Shown: positions 53,098-61,700 of the stretch, one piece after another
Layout: the number at the start of each line of letters is the position of its first letter
How positions within the stretch are numbered: the first letter of the stretch is position 1
Origin: Dyadobacter sp. CY261
Lineage (GTDB): Bacteria; Bacteroidota; Bacteroidia; Cytophagales; Spirosomataceae
Assembly (NCBI RefSeq): GCF_021440085.1
Contig: NZ_JAKCPW010000011.1
Location: 280,329-344,328, forward strand
Length of the DNA: 64,000 nt
Reading direction: 5' to 3'
The notes under the pieces: model-generated
What the model was told of the DNA's origin: nothing
What the model saw: the letters and a program-made list of their open reading frames with translations, nothing else
The model's database searches: none
Translations under genes and position numbers: made by a program

Positions 53098-54009
53098 ATG
53101 GAAACGACAACCACAGTCCACATTCAATCCATTGCCCAGCTGCACCAGCTTTTGAAGCAGCCAAAGCCGAAGCATCCGCTGGTCAGCCTGATCCGGTTCG
53201 AAGACTTTCCAGAGATCAAGGTCGAGCGGCGAACGAGGCTCATTACGGACTTTTACCAGGTCACATTGAAAACGGAATGTCCATGCAAAATTCAATATGG
53301 TCAGAGCATGTTTGATTTTGACGAAGGAGTAATGTCCTGCTTTGCTCCTAAACAGGTCAGCTTTATCGACAAAGATTTTGTATTCGCCCGCGCTGGCTGG
53401 CAACTGTCCATTCACCCCGATTTCCTGCGAAATTCACCTTTGGGGCCTAGAATAAGAGCTTATGGATATTTTGATTATTCCGTGAACGAAGCGCTGATTC
53501 TTTCCGAAGAGGAGCAGCAAGCAATGGAAAACATCTTTCTGCAACTCCAAAAAGAAGCATTGCTACCGATCGACAATTTCAGCCAGGATGTGTGGATTGC
53601 CAATATTGAATTGCTCCTCACTTACTGCGACCGTTATTACAACAGGCAGTTTATCACGCGCAAAGCAGTGAGCAGTGATTTATTGGATAATGTCCAAAAA
53701 CTGCTGGATAGCTATTTGGAATCCGATCATGTTGATAAAGGCTTACCCACTGCGCAGTATCTGGCCGAAGCGATGCATTTGTCTTCCAAATACCTGAGCG
53801 ATTGTTTGAAGCAACTCACCGGCAATACCACACAGCAGCTGATCCATGAAAAGCTTATAGAGCATGCCAAGGAGAAGCTCTCGACGACTGAACTTTCTGT
53901 GAGTGAAATCGCCTATGCCTTGGGCTTCGAATACCCGCAATCTTTCAGCAAGCTTTTCAAATCCAAGACACAGCAGACTCCGCTGCAATTCAGGGCGGAT
54001 TACAATTGA
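53098..54009 (+). CDS. AraC family transcriptional regulator (SDR-linked)
   Basis: The 303-aa regulator has the same two-part layout as the AraC protein at 10.1 kb: an N-terminal sensor region (HPLVSLIRFEDFPEIKVERR then CPCKIQYGQSMFDFDEGVMS, where CPC may be redox active) and a C-terminal AraC HTH with LAEAMHLSSKYLSDCLKQLT and ALGFEYPQSFSKLFKSKT. Shared runs such as YYNRQFITRK and GFEYPQSF show the two copies are paralogues. It is translationally close to the SDR gene and convergent with the next SDR gene (13-base gap). Confidence 0.93.
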   Translation: METTTTVHIQSIAQLHQLLKQPKPKHPLVSLIRFEDFPEIKVERRTRLITDFYQVTLKTECPCKIQYGQSMFDFDEGVMSCFAPKQVSFIDKDFVFARAGWQLSIHPDFLRNSPLGPRIRAYGYFDYSVNEALILSEEEQQAMENIFLQLQKEALLPIDNFSQDVWIANIELLLTYCDRYYNRQFITRKAVSSDLLDNVQKLLDSYLESDHVDKGLPTAQYLAEAMHLSSKYLSDCLKQLTGNTTQQLIHEKLIEHAKEKLSTTELSVSEIAYALGFEYPQSFSKLFKSKTQQTPLQFRADYN

Positions 54010-54022
54010 GGATCAATCAGGG

Positions 54023-54775
54023 CTATAAAAGCCCGCCCGAAACCGTAATCCGCTCACCGGTCACCCAGCCAGCCTCATCCGAAGCCAGGAATACGGCAAC
54101 CTTTGCGATGTCTTCCGGCTGGCCGATCCGTCCAAGTGGTGTGAGGGGAAGCATTTGTTTTTCGATGTCACCGCCGATGACACCCATTTCATGATTCCCT
54201 TCTGTATCGGTCACGCCCGGAGCGATGGTGTTGATTCGGATATTTTTCGGTCCCAGCTCTTTCGCTAATGTTTTGGTGACATTGTCGATCCCGGCTTTAG
54301 CAGCAGAATACACCATCACACCGGGAATCGGATTTTGACTTACCGTTGAGCTAACATTAATAATGCTCCCACCCTTGTCACCAAACAAATTGACGGCCTG
54401 CTGAATTGTCAGAATCGGCCCCATCAAATGGGTATTCACCTGCAAATGAAAGCTGTCTTCGGATATTCCGTCCAGCATTTCTATTTTGAAAACTCCCGCG
54501 TTGTTGACCAGAATATCCAGCTGACCATAAGTCTTTACCGTTTCGTCCAGGAGTCTTTTAATGTCAGCAAACTTGGAAATGTCCGCTTGTATGGCGGTGG
54601 CAATTCCGCCATTTTGGATAATCTCGCTGACAACCTTTTCAGCATTCGATCTGCTGGATGCGTAATTGATAACCACTTTTGCGCCTTCTCCGGCAAATGC
54701 TTTTGCTATTCCTGCACCAATTCCCTTGGATGCACCAGTCACTACTGCGACTTTATCTTTCAATGTTAAGCTCAT
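54023..54775 (-). CDS. SDR family oxidoreductase (FabG-like)
   Basis: This 250-aa classical SDR has TGASKGIG at 13-20, NNAG at 91-94, Ser142/143, Tyr156 and Lys160. It closely resembles the SDR at 351-1118, sharing for example KVVINYASS-type and GAGIAKAFA-type segments and the C-terminal TPLGRIGQPEDIAKVAVFLA. It is divergent from a HxlR gene, the same arrangement as at 1 kb, so the two modules are probably duplicates with diverged specificity. Convergent with the AraC gene. Confidence 0.93.
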   Translation of the reverse strand: MSLTLKDKVAVVTGASKGIGAGIAKAFAGEGAKVVINYASSRSNAEKVVSEIIQNGGIATAIQADISKFADIKRLLDETVKTYGQLDILVNNAGVFKIEMLDGISEDSFHLQVNTHLMGPILTIQQAVNLFGDKGGSIINVSSTVSQNPIPGVMVYSAAKAGIDNVTKTLAKELGPKNIRINTIAPGVTDTEGNHEMGVIGGDIEKQMLPLTPLGRIGQPEDIAKVAVFLASDEAGWVTGERITVSGGLL

Positions 54776-54812
54776 TTCATTTTCTTAATTTAATGAGCTG
54801 CAAAGCTAGGCT

Positions 54813-54839
54813 GTACATTATCTTACGTCAAGTATGTAC
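54813..54839. promoter_or_regulatory. Candidate HxlR operator (GTACAT/ATGTAC)
   Basis: GTACAT (54813-54818) and ATGTAC (54834-54839) form a 6-bp inverted repeat 15 bases apart in the divergent SDR-HxlR region, with CTTAC motifs inside and after it. The placement equals that of the GTAAC cluster at 1150-1207. This is a weaker case than that one. Confidence 0.35.
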
Positions 54840-54895
54840 TTTTTTGTATCTTACACACTATTAAGAATCTATTGTTGATTATCAGCGAATTAAAA

Positions 54896-55246
54896 ATGAA
54901 GAAAAATAAGCATGAATGTCCGGATATGCCGACATGCTCTGTCGATTATGCATTCAGACGGATTGGGGGAAAATATAAAGGGAGGATCTTGTGGTATCTG
55001 CATGAGCATTCGATCCTGCGCTACGGGGAGCTGGGCAGGACTTTGCCAGACGTGACGACCAAAATGCTGACACAAACGCTGCGGGAGTTGGAAGCGGACA
55101 AGCTGATCAGCCGGAAAGTGTATCACGAAGTGCCGCCCAAAGTGGAATATACACTGACCGAAGTTGGGCAGGAGCTGATCCCATTTATTGAATATCTCCG
55201 GCAATGGGGAGACAAGCAGATAAAAAAGGAAAGGACATTAGGATGA
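54896..55246 (+). CDS. HxlR family winged-helix transcriptional regulator
   Basis: From Met at 54896 the 116-aa protein begins MKKNKHECPDMPTCSVDYAF, with two cysteines (Cys8 and Cys14) as possible redox sensors. The winged helix shows IGGKYKGRILWYLHE, DVTTKMLTQTLRELEADKLI and VEYTLTEVG. A longer frame to 54872 has no support. It is divergent from the SDR gene and probably controls it. Confidence 0.92.
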   Translation: MKKNKHECPDMPTCSVDYAFRRIGGKYKGRILWYLHEHSILRYGELGRTLPDVTTKMLTQTLRELEADKLISRKVYHEVPPKVEYTLTEVGQELIPFIEYLRQWGDKQIKKERTLG

Positions 55247-55311
55247 TAAATAGTTTGCATCGCAATTGAAGCCACTCTCACTAACTCCAATCAATTCCAC
55301 TGCCCGTACGG

Positions 55312-55740
55312 TCATTCATTCGGGTCAAATTCCACGATCCATTCAATGCCGTACTTGTCTCTAAACATTCCGGCGTATGAACCCCAGGGACTGTCGCCAA
55401 TGGGACCTTCAATATCTCCGCCTGCCGATAGCCCGTTGAATACTTTATCCGCTTCTTCACGACTTTCTGCACTAATTGATATTTTAGACCTGTTTTCGTC
55501 TTCGTTTACCCGTCCCATAAAGTCCGGAACGTCATTAGCTATTAATACATTGTTTTTCCCGATAGGCAGGGAAATGTACATTATTTTATCTGCCTCGTTT
55601 TCCGGCACTTGAAATTCAGCGCTTGCTAAGTCCTTGAAACGAATAATCTTGGCAAATTCTCCGCCAAAAACTGATTTGTAAAATGTGAATGCTTCTTCGG
55701 CATTTCCGTTGAAGTTGATCCAGGGATTAATTGTCCTCAT
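55312..55740 (-). CDS. PhnB-like VOC family protein
   Basis: The 142-aa protein matches the PhnB/3-demethylubiquinone methyltransferase-like VOC group, recognised by NPWINFNGNAEEAFTFYKSV-type N-terminus, AEFQVPENEADKIMYISLPI and DSPWGSYAGMFRDKYGIEWI near the C-terminus. Function not known beyond a small-molecule-binding fold. Monocistronic, convergent with the HxlR gene. Confidence 0.9.
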   Translation of the reverse strand: MRTINPWINFNGNAEEAFTFYKSVFGGEFAKIIRFKDLASAEFQVPENEADKIMYISLPIGKNNVLIANDVPDFMGRVNEDENRSKISISAESREEADKVFNGLSAGGDIEGPIGDSPWGSYAGMFRDKYGIEWIVEFDPNE

Positions 55741-56206
55741 AACTTTATTTTTTAGTTTTTAATTTTTTCTACTGGTGCTATTCAGCATTCTCGTTTTCAA
55801 TGTGATCGGCAATCCCCTTCTTATAATTTCTGCGATAAGGCTGTCAACACATTTATCAGATTTTTTATATTCCGCTTAGAATTGGTCTGAGCCTTGTGAT
55901 GTCGACAAAGTTGAAACTTAGTCTGGCATTTAATGCTGTGTAAATGCGACAATTTAGAGGGTGAATACCGCCAAAATGAGTCTGTTGTATAATGCATTAC
56001 CTATTTGCTAATGTACAAAACAGGATCCTGTGGCTGTTATACCTGCACCAGAAAACTTACACCTCAATTGAATGCAGGGAGTTGAACGGCACGGGCCGCC
56101 CCGCCCGGTCTGCGCGACGCGGGCCAGAACAGGGAAAATCTGCGCCTTTTACCTGCAAATTGGCTACCAAACATAAGAAAATCGGCTACCATCCAAACGC
56201 AAAAAT

Positions 56207-56230
56207 GCCGCCTCTGAGATCAGAAACGGC
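56207..56230 (-). terminator. Terminator after the tmRNA/tRNA 3' fragment
   Basis: On the minus strand GCCGTTTCTGA (56230-56220) pairs with TCAGAGGCGGC (56217-56207) around a 2-nt turn, with two G-U pairs, followed by ATTTTTG. It begins six bases after the RNA fragment at 56237-56257 on the same strand, as expected for a stable RNA gene's own terminator. Confidence 0.7.
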
Positions 56231-56236
56231 TTTTCG

Positions 56237-56257
56237 TGGAGATGCGGGGTGTCGAAC
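56237..56257 (-). ncRNA. 3' end fragment of a tmRNA- or tRNA-like gene (att-site scar)
   Basis: The minus strand reads GTTCGACACCCCGCATCTCC then A, a T-loop with the 3' T-stem (CCCCG) and an acceptor 3' strand (CATCTCC), as at the end of a tmRNA or tRNA. The 5' side of the T-stem and all upstream parts are missing: the bases next to it are AT-rich (CTTGTT) and do not pair. The remnant plus the intact terminator indicate that something recombined into the RNA gene's 3' end. tmRNA is favoured because CATCTCC can pair with GGGGATG, but a tRNA is not excluded. Confidence 0.6.
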
Positions 56258-56419
56258 AACAAGACTAACACGCTGTATATCAATAAATTATATAGCTCCT
56301 AAATTTTGGGTATCCGAATTTGCTTCCAACTATATTCACGCAAAATCGACGACATAACTTTATTCAAATCAGATATATTACGCAAGCCATCTTAAGGATC
56401 GAACAGTCCGCCGCGCGGT
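56258..56419. other. AT-rich junction after the RNA scar
   Basis: This short AT-rich segment follows the RNA fragment and leads into an IS3 transposase remnant; no gene is seen. Degenerate transposase-like sequence (IEQS) can be read at 56396-56407 in another frame. Confidence 0.3.
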
Positions 56420-56647
56420 ATGTCCAGAGCTGATAATCCGTATGACAATGCTTGGGCCGAGTCATTCTGGGGGAGACTGAAGGCCGAGTTAGATATGCTA
56501 AGGGGCGGCTACGAAAGCATCGGGCAATTGAAGTCTGTTTTATTCGAATACATTGATGGATATTACAATACCAGAAGATTACATTCATCACTGAATTACC
56601 TAAATCCGACAGCTTTCGAAGCAGAATACTACCGGCAAACCGGATAG
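56420..56647 (+). pseudogene. IS3-family transposase OrfB, C-terminal remnant
   Basis: The 75 codons encode the end of an IS3-type DDE transposase: SRADNPYDNAWAESFWGRLK, with the final catalytic Glu of DDE in AESF, then GQLKSVLFEYIDGYYNTRRL and HSSLNYLNPTAFE. The family reads IEQSMSRADNPYDNAW here, but a GC-rich 10-base insert (GCCGCGCGGT) splits QS from MS. The N-terminal 200 residues with the first two Asp are absent. Inactive remnant. Confidence 0.75.
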
Positions 56648-57045
56648 GAATTGAAGTTTTTAATATTTACTAACCCGCAGAAGTGTAAAGCAAAATGGAA
56701 TCACGTCACTTACCCCAAAGATTCTTTGGAACAGGAGAAATTATTTTTAGAACTATCATATTTACATACGAGCTTCAAAGGATAGTGATAGATGTTGTGA
56801 AGGCATATCTTAAAGATAATAGTGGAAGTAAGGCCGCAAGATTGGATGCCGGCTAGCCGTACAACGTTTCAGGATCGAGGCGCTTGTGAGTTCAAAGTTG
56901 CGGGCCGGCTCCTCAGGTGAGACGTCAGCGTTTTCGGAAGCTTGGCCGGAAAGGACCGCAATTAGCGCAGCACCATGGGTTACTCACGAACTGCATAACA
57001 AAAATGGATTTTTGACTGTCACTCGAAGGCTACGGCCATCCCCGA
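56648..57045. other. Intergenic region of the putative island
   Basis: About 400 bases between the transposase remnant and the 469-aa gene. One 53-codon frame at 56695-56856 begins with ATG but has no features, so it was not annotated. No repeats or hairpins were seen. Confidence 0.4.
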
Positions 57046-58455
57046 CTATTTCAACAACCCGGCCAATTTCAGAATAGTAGGCGTCTCGGTCAGGGTATCA
57101 TTGTTAAAAATATGATCCGACTCTTTGCCGGAAAGATAGTCCCTCAGGATCGGGTCTTGATCCAACCGCTCCGCAATCTTGTTTCGATTGGCCCTATTCA
57201 GCGATATTGATTCCCAGGGTTTGGCTGGCGCGATATCAACCTCTTTCATCGCTACCCGGTTCATGAAAATGTTAAGTCCAACTTTCTCCGCACCTGCACC
57301 AAATCCAAAATACCAGGGTTTCTGGCTGATCTGCCTGTCAAAATAAAACCGGTACCTGAAAGCTTTCCAGTCGCCATCGAAGTCGACATCAATTCGGATG
57401 ATATCGTCATGAAATAACCTGAAATGCCCGTAATCGACCTTAAAATTTTCGTATTTGATCGTCACACGGCCGTCGCTGTCAACAGAAAGAATAAAACTCT
57501 CGAGTTTGGCCTGAGGCGCATTGATAAAGTGCCCAATAAAATACCTGTCCACGAATTCATTGATTAAAGTGTCGTGAGAACTGTGAATATGCTCAGGTAA
57601 CGCATTTTGGGAACCAACTTTGACCTCGAAGGTCTGATGAAAAAGGTTTTGCCTGATCTTTGCTACCAGGATCGGTTCGATAGCCACCTTCCCGTTGGAT
57701 TTCTTTTTGGGTTTCCGAGGAATCTGCTTCGTATCAAGATCCGTGTCTGTCTGTTCCGGTTCAAAAGGCTCCCCGGCCAGGGTAGTATCATGTGTAAGAT
57801 AAAACGCGCCGTGCCTCAGATTGAACTGTACCGGATCTGCCGACGCAAATGTGCCGGTTAACAAATCCATTTTTTGCTCATCTTCAATATTGAAAACCAT
57901 CAAAAGATCAGGTTTACCAGGGCTGGCAAATCTCACCGTGATATTTTTTGATGTACCTCCGAAGAATTGTGACCAAACGAATCCAGTAAAAGATCTTTCG
58001 TCGGATAAAACCAGGGAAGCCCCCTCTCCTTCCCAATGCAGCGGTAGCTTCAAAACTCCCTCCGCCACCCCACCGGTAAAACGCTGGGTTTCCACATGTA
58101 CTTTTTCTCGCGGGTCCCACCACCAGAATTTGAATTGGTGGTATTTGTTTAAAACGGCTTCCTGAGTCAACGCAGCTGTCGTAAGCGCGGATTTGGCTTT
58201 TGCATACTTCGATATTTCGTCTTTTAGCCGACGGATTCCGACGGGCAACTTGGCTGTGATGGTTTTGTCCCTGAGCTTGGTTCCATACCCTCTCCTTTCC
58301 GCATTGGTCATTCTCATCACCGATGTATGCGAGAATCCGGGCCCGAGAATGTTGTAAATATCTTCGTCTGTAAGTTCGCTGTTTAGTTCTTTAAGATTTT
58401 TAAACTCGATTTGGAAGGTTCTGATGAGGCCAGCTAGCTGGTCGGGTAAGGTCAT
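57046..58455 (-). CDS. Hypothetical protein, 469 aa, island cargo
   Basis: A long, clean frame without signal peptide or membrane segment, so it is probably cytoplasmic. The N-terminal 100 residues look helical (ELTDEDIYNILGPGFSHTSV then MRMTNAERRGYGTKLRD); the rest alternates strands and acidic/basic segments, with WWWDPREKVHVETQRF, NITVRFASPGKPDLLMVFNI, HDTTLAGEPFEPEQTDTDLD and a C-terminal EVDIAPAKPWESISLNRA. No family recognised. It is divergent from the T9SS repeat protein gene, and the shared upstream region has TATTCACCTG repeats, so the two may be co-regulated. Confidence 0.7.
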   Translation of the reverse strand: MTLPDQLAGLIRTFQIEFKNLKELNSELTDEDIYNILGPGFSHTSVMRMTNAERRGYGTKLRDKTITAKLPVGIRRLKDEISKYAKAKSALTTAALTQEAVLNKYHQFKFWWWDPREKVHVETQRFTGGVAEGVLKLPLHWEGEGASLVLSDERSFTGFVWSQFFGGTSKNITVRFASPGKPDLLMVFNIEDEQKMDLLTGTFASADPVQFNLRHGAFYLTHDTTLAGEPFEPEQTDTDLDTKQIPRKPKKKSNGKVAIEPILVAKIRQNLFHQTFEVKVGSQNALPEHIHSSHDTLINEFVDRYFIGHFINAPQAKLESFILSVDSDGRVTIKYENFKVDYGHFRLFHDDIIRIDVDFDGDWKAFRYRFYFDRQISQKPWYFGFGAGAEKVGLNIFMNRVAMKEVDIAPAKPWESISLNRANRNKIAERLDQDPILRDYLSGKESDHIFNNDTLTETPTILKLAGLLK

Positions 58456-58549
58456 GTTGTTAAGGGAGTTGAGTAATTAAGCGGCTAAATATAGACAATT
58501 CAACTGAATGTGCAACCGCATATATACTTGTTCACTTCTTTCAATTTGC

Positions 58550-58633
58550 TATTCACCTGAATACACAGTTCACTTCAGATGAATACTTCAAAAAGTACAA
58601 CCTTACAGTTATTCCGACAACACTATTCACCTG
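58550..58633. repeat. TATTCACCTG motif repeated three times
   Basis: TATTCACCTGAA at 58550-58561, its inverted near-copy TTCAGATGAATA at 58574-58585 (one mismatch), and TATTCACCTG again at 58624-58633, lie in the divergent region between the 469-aa gene and the T9SS protein gene. This looks like operator sites for an unknown regulator. Confidence 0.45.
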
Positions 58634-58776
58634 CACTATTATTCTGTACTGCTAAAGAATGACTATATAATATTTTGTCAAGATTGTAATTTCATACTGT
58701 TTTATTTCAGATGCAGAATAAAATTTAAGATCCTGCGAACTCACTAATTAATACAACTCAGTAAATCCTCAAACAA

Positions 58777-61700
58777 ATGAAAAAACTCTATCTATTGCTG
58801 GCCATACTGGCTGCTCCATTTTTCACCGATGCGCAAACCATGGATATCTGCGGGGCAGAGGTCCCGGAAGGCTGGATATCGATCGCCGTTAAATCTACGT
58901 ACTGCGGCTCTAACGGGGGTTATTTTTACATAGGCAAAACAATCACAAGAATCGATGGCGCCGCACCTGGAACTGTCCTAGATATCTGCGGCAGCGACGT
59001 ACCTGAAGGCTGGGTAGCCATTGCGGTTAAATCGAGCTTTTGCAGCACGGTCGGAGGGCGTTTATTCTTCGGCAGAACCATTAAAAAGATAGAAGGTCTT
59101 CCCATCGGGACCACCTTGAACGTGTGTGGGACCAACCCACCGAAGGGTTGGATACAAACGGCTGTCACCGGATCTTGTTCCAGGGTTGGCGGTTACATCT
59201 TCACAGGCACTACTATTCAGAAAATCAGCGGCATGGTCGACCAGACCCTGACTTTCAATCCGCTTCCCGCTGTAAATTTCGGCTCAGCGGATATCGCTCC
59301 GGTGGCATCGACTACCTCGGCCCTTCCTGTTTCTTTTTCAAGCAGTAATCCGGCAGTCGCGGGTATCGTCAATGGTAAAATCAGGATTTATGGTGCCGGA
59401 ACAACGTATATCACAGCGTCGCAGGGCGGTAACAACGCTTACACTCCGGCGCCTGAAGTGACGCAGCTGCTTACGGTCAACAAGGTGACTCAGGGCATCA
59501 CATTCCCGGCTATTCCGCTAAAACCATTTCAGACACCCGATTTCAGCCCCGGCGCAAGCGCGAATTCCGGCTTGCCGGTCACTTATTCGAGCGGGGACCC
59601 CGCAGTAGCCACTATTATTGGCGACAAAATACACATAGTAGGCACCGGCTCGTCCGCGATCACCGCTTCACAGGCAGGAAATGATAACTTTCACGCAGCC
59701 ACCAATGTAACCCAGGTGTTGACCGTTAGCAAAGCCGCTCAAAACATCACATTCGCACCGATACCGGCAAAGACAACCGGCGCTGCAAGCTTTTCGCCCG
59801 GAGCCACAGCCTCGTCGGGTCTGGCAATAACCTACACCAGCAGCAACAAGGCGGTCGCGACCATCGTAAGCCAAAAGATCAATATCGTAGGCGTCGGCAC
59901 TTCAACGATAACGGCTTCGCAGGCTGGAAATAGCTCCTACAACGCCGCACCCAATGCTGCACAGGTGCTTACCGTTAAATCTCCCCAAACGATAACCTTC
60001 AAACCGACCGAGGAGAAACTATATGGGGACGCCGAATATGTTCCGGCTGCCAAAACGAGTTCCGGATTGCCCCTCAGCTTCACCAGCAGCAACACCAAAG
60101 TGGCTACCATCGTCAACGGAAAGATCCGTATTACGGGAGTTGGGATCAGCACGATTGTTGCTTCACAGGCCGGCAACGCATCCTTTGCACCAGCCACTTC
60201 TGTTTCGCAGCAACTGACTGTAAAAAAAGGCAATCAAACTATCACGTTTGCCGAGATCACCAAGCAAACAGTGGGTAACCCGGACTTCGCGCCCGGAGCG
60301 ACCGCGAGTTCCGGATTGGCTGTCAGCTACACAAGCAGCAATACCGCTGTGGCTACGATCGTCAATGGCAAAATACGTTTGTTGAGTTCAGGTCAAACGA
60401 ATATCGTTGCCGCCCAGGCAGGAAACACCCTGTACAATGCAGCAACGAGTGTTACCCGCTCATTGACGGTCAACAAAGCCAGCCAGACCATTACTTTCAA
60501 GGAAATACCTCCAAAACTGGTGGGCGTCGCAGATTTTGCTCCCGACGCAAAAGCCAGTTCGGGGCTGGAAGTAACTTATACCAGCAGCAATACCGCAGTC
60601 GCGACGATCGTCGCCGGAAAAATCCATGTGATCAAAGAGGGCACATCCTCCATTACTGCCATTCAGGCTGGTAACAGCGCCTACCTCGCGGCGGCCAAGG
60701 TAATCCAGACACTCACGGTAACCAAAGCGGATCAGACGATAACTTTTAAAGCGTTTACGGAAAAACAAGCAACGGCGGCCGATTTTGCACCCAACGCCTC
60801 AGCGAGTTCCAAACTACCGCTCAGTTTTACCAGCAGTGATCTGACTGTCGCAACGATTGTGAGTGGAAAAGTACACTTGGTTGGCGCAGGGACAACTACG
60901 ATTACTGCTTCCCAAGCCGGAAATGCGGCATTCAATGTCGCGAAAAAAGTGAGTCAGCTCCTTACTGTGGTTAAAGTCGGTCAGAAAATCTACTTCCCGG
61001 TGATTTCAATCAAGGCGCATGGGGCAGCAGATTTCGATCCCGCCGCAAAAGCAAGCTCCGGCCTGCCCGTATCCTACCGAAGCAGCAATACATCGGTAGC
61101 TACCGTTGTAAACGGCAAAGTACATATTATAACAACCGGCGAGGCAATCATCACAGCGAGCCAGAAAGGAAACAATGTATATGAACCCGCATCGTCGGTT
61201 TCGCAGGCACTGACCATCGGCAAAGCTTCGCAAACCATCACTTTCAAGGCGATACCTGAAAAACTGGTGGGGGCTGCTGTTTTCGATCCGGCCGCAACAT
61301 CCAGCTCGGGACTGAAAGTGCTTTACACCAGCAGCAATACCGCAGTGGCAAAAATTGTAAACGGCAAGATCCAGATTCTCAAATCGGGACTTACAAACAT
61401 CGTTGCGTCCCAGCCCGGTAACCTGACATTCGAGGCAGCACCGACCGTAAGCCGGCCACTGGTGGTGAAAAAGAACAAACAGACCATTACTTTCAACGCA
61501 ATACCGACGAAAGTAGTAGGCTCACCCGATTTCGATCCAGGCGCAAAGGCCAGCTCCGGTCTGAAAGTTACCTATAAGAGCAGCGCGACGGTAGTGGCCA
61601 CCATTGTGAACGGTAAGGTACATATCATCAAAGACGGTGGTTCTATCATCACTGCATCGCAGGAAGGCGACGATTTCTGGGAGGCGGCCACGATTGTGAG

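Noticed and set aside
55992..56357. 121-codon plus frame over the RNA scar and the GC patch
   Set aside because: It runs through the tmRNA/tRNA fragment and its terminator and has an arginine-rich, non-protein-like middle.
56695..56856. 53-codon frame with ATG in the island, MESRHLPQRF...LDAG
   Set aside because: No domain, no ribosome-binding or promoter support, composition not distinctive; may be chance in an AT-rich gap.
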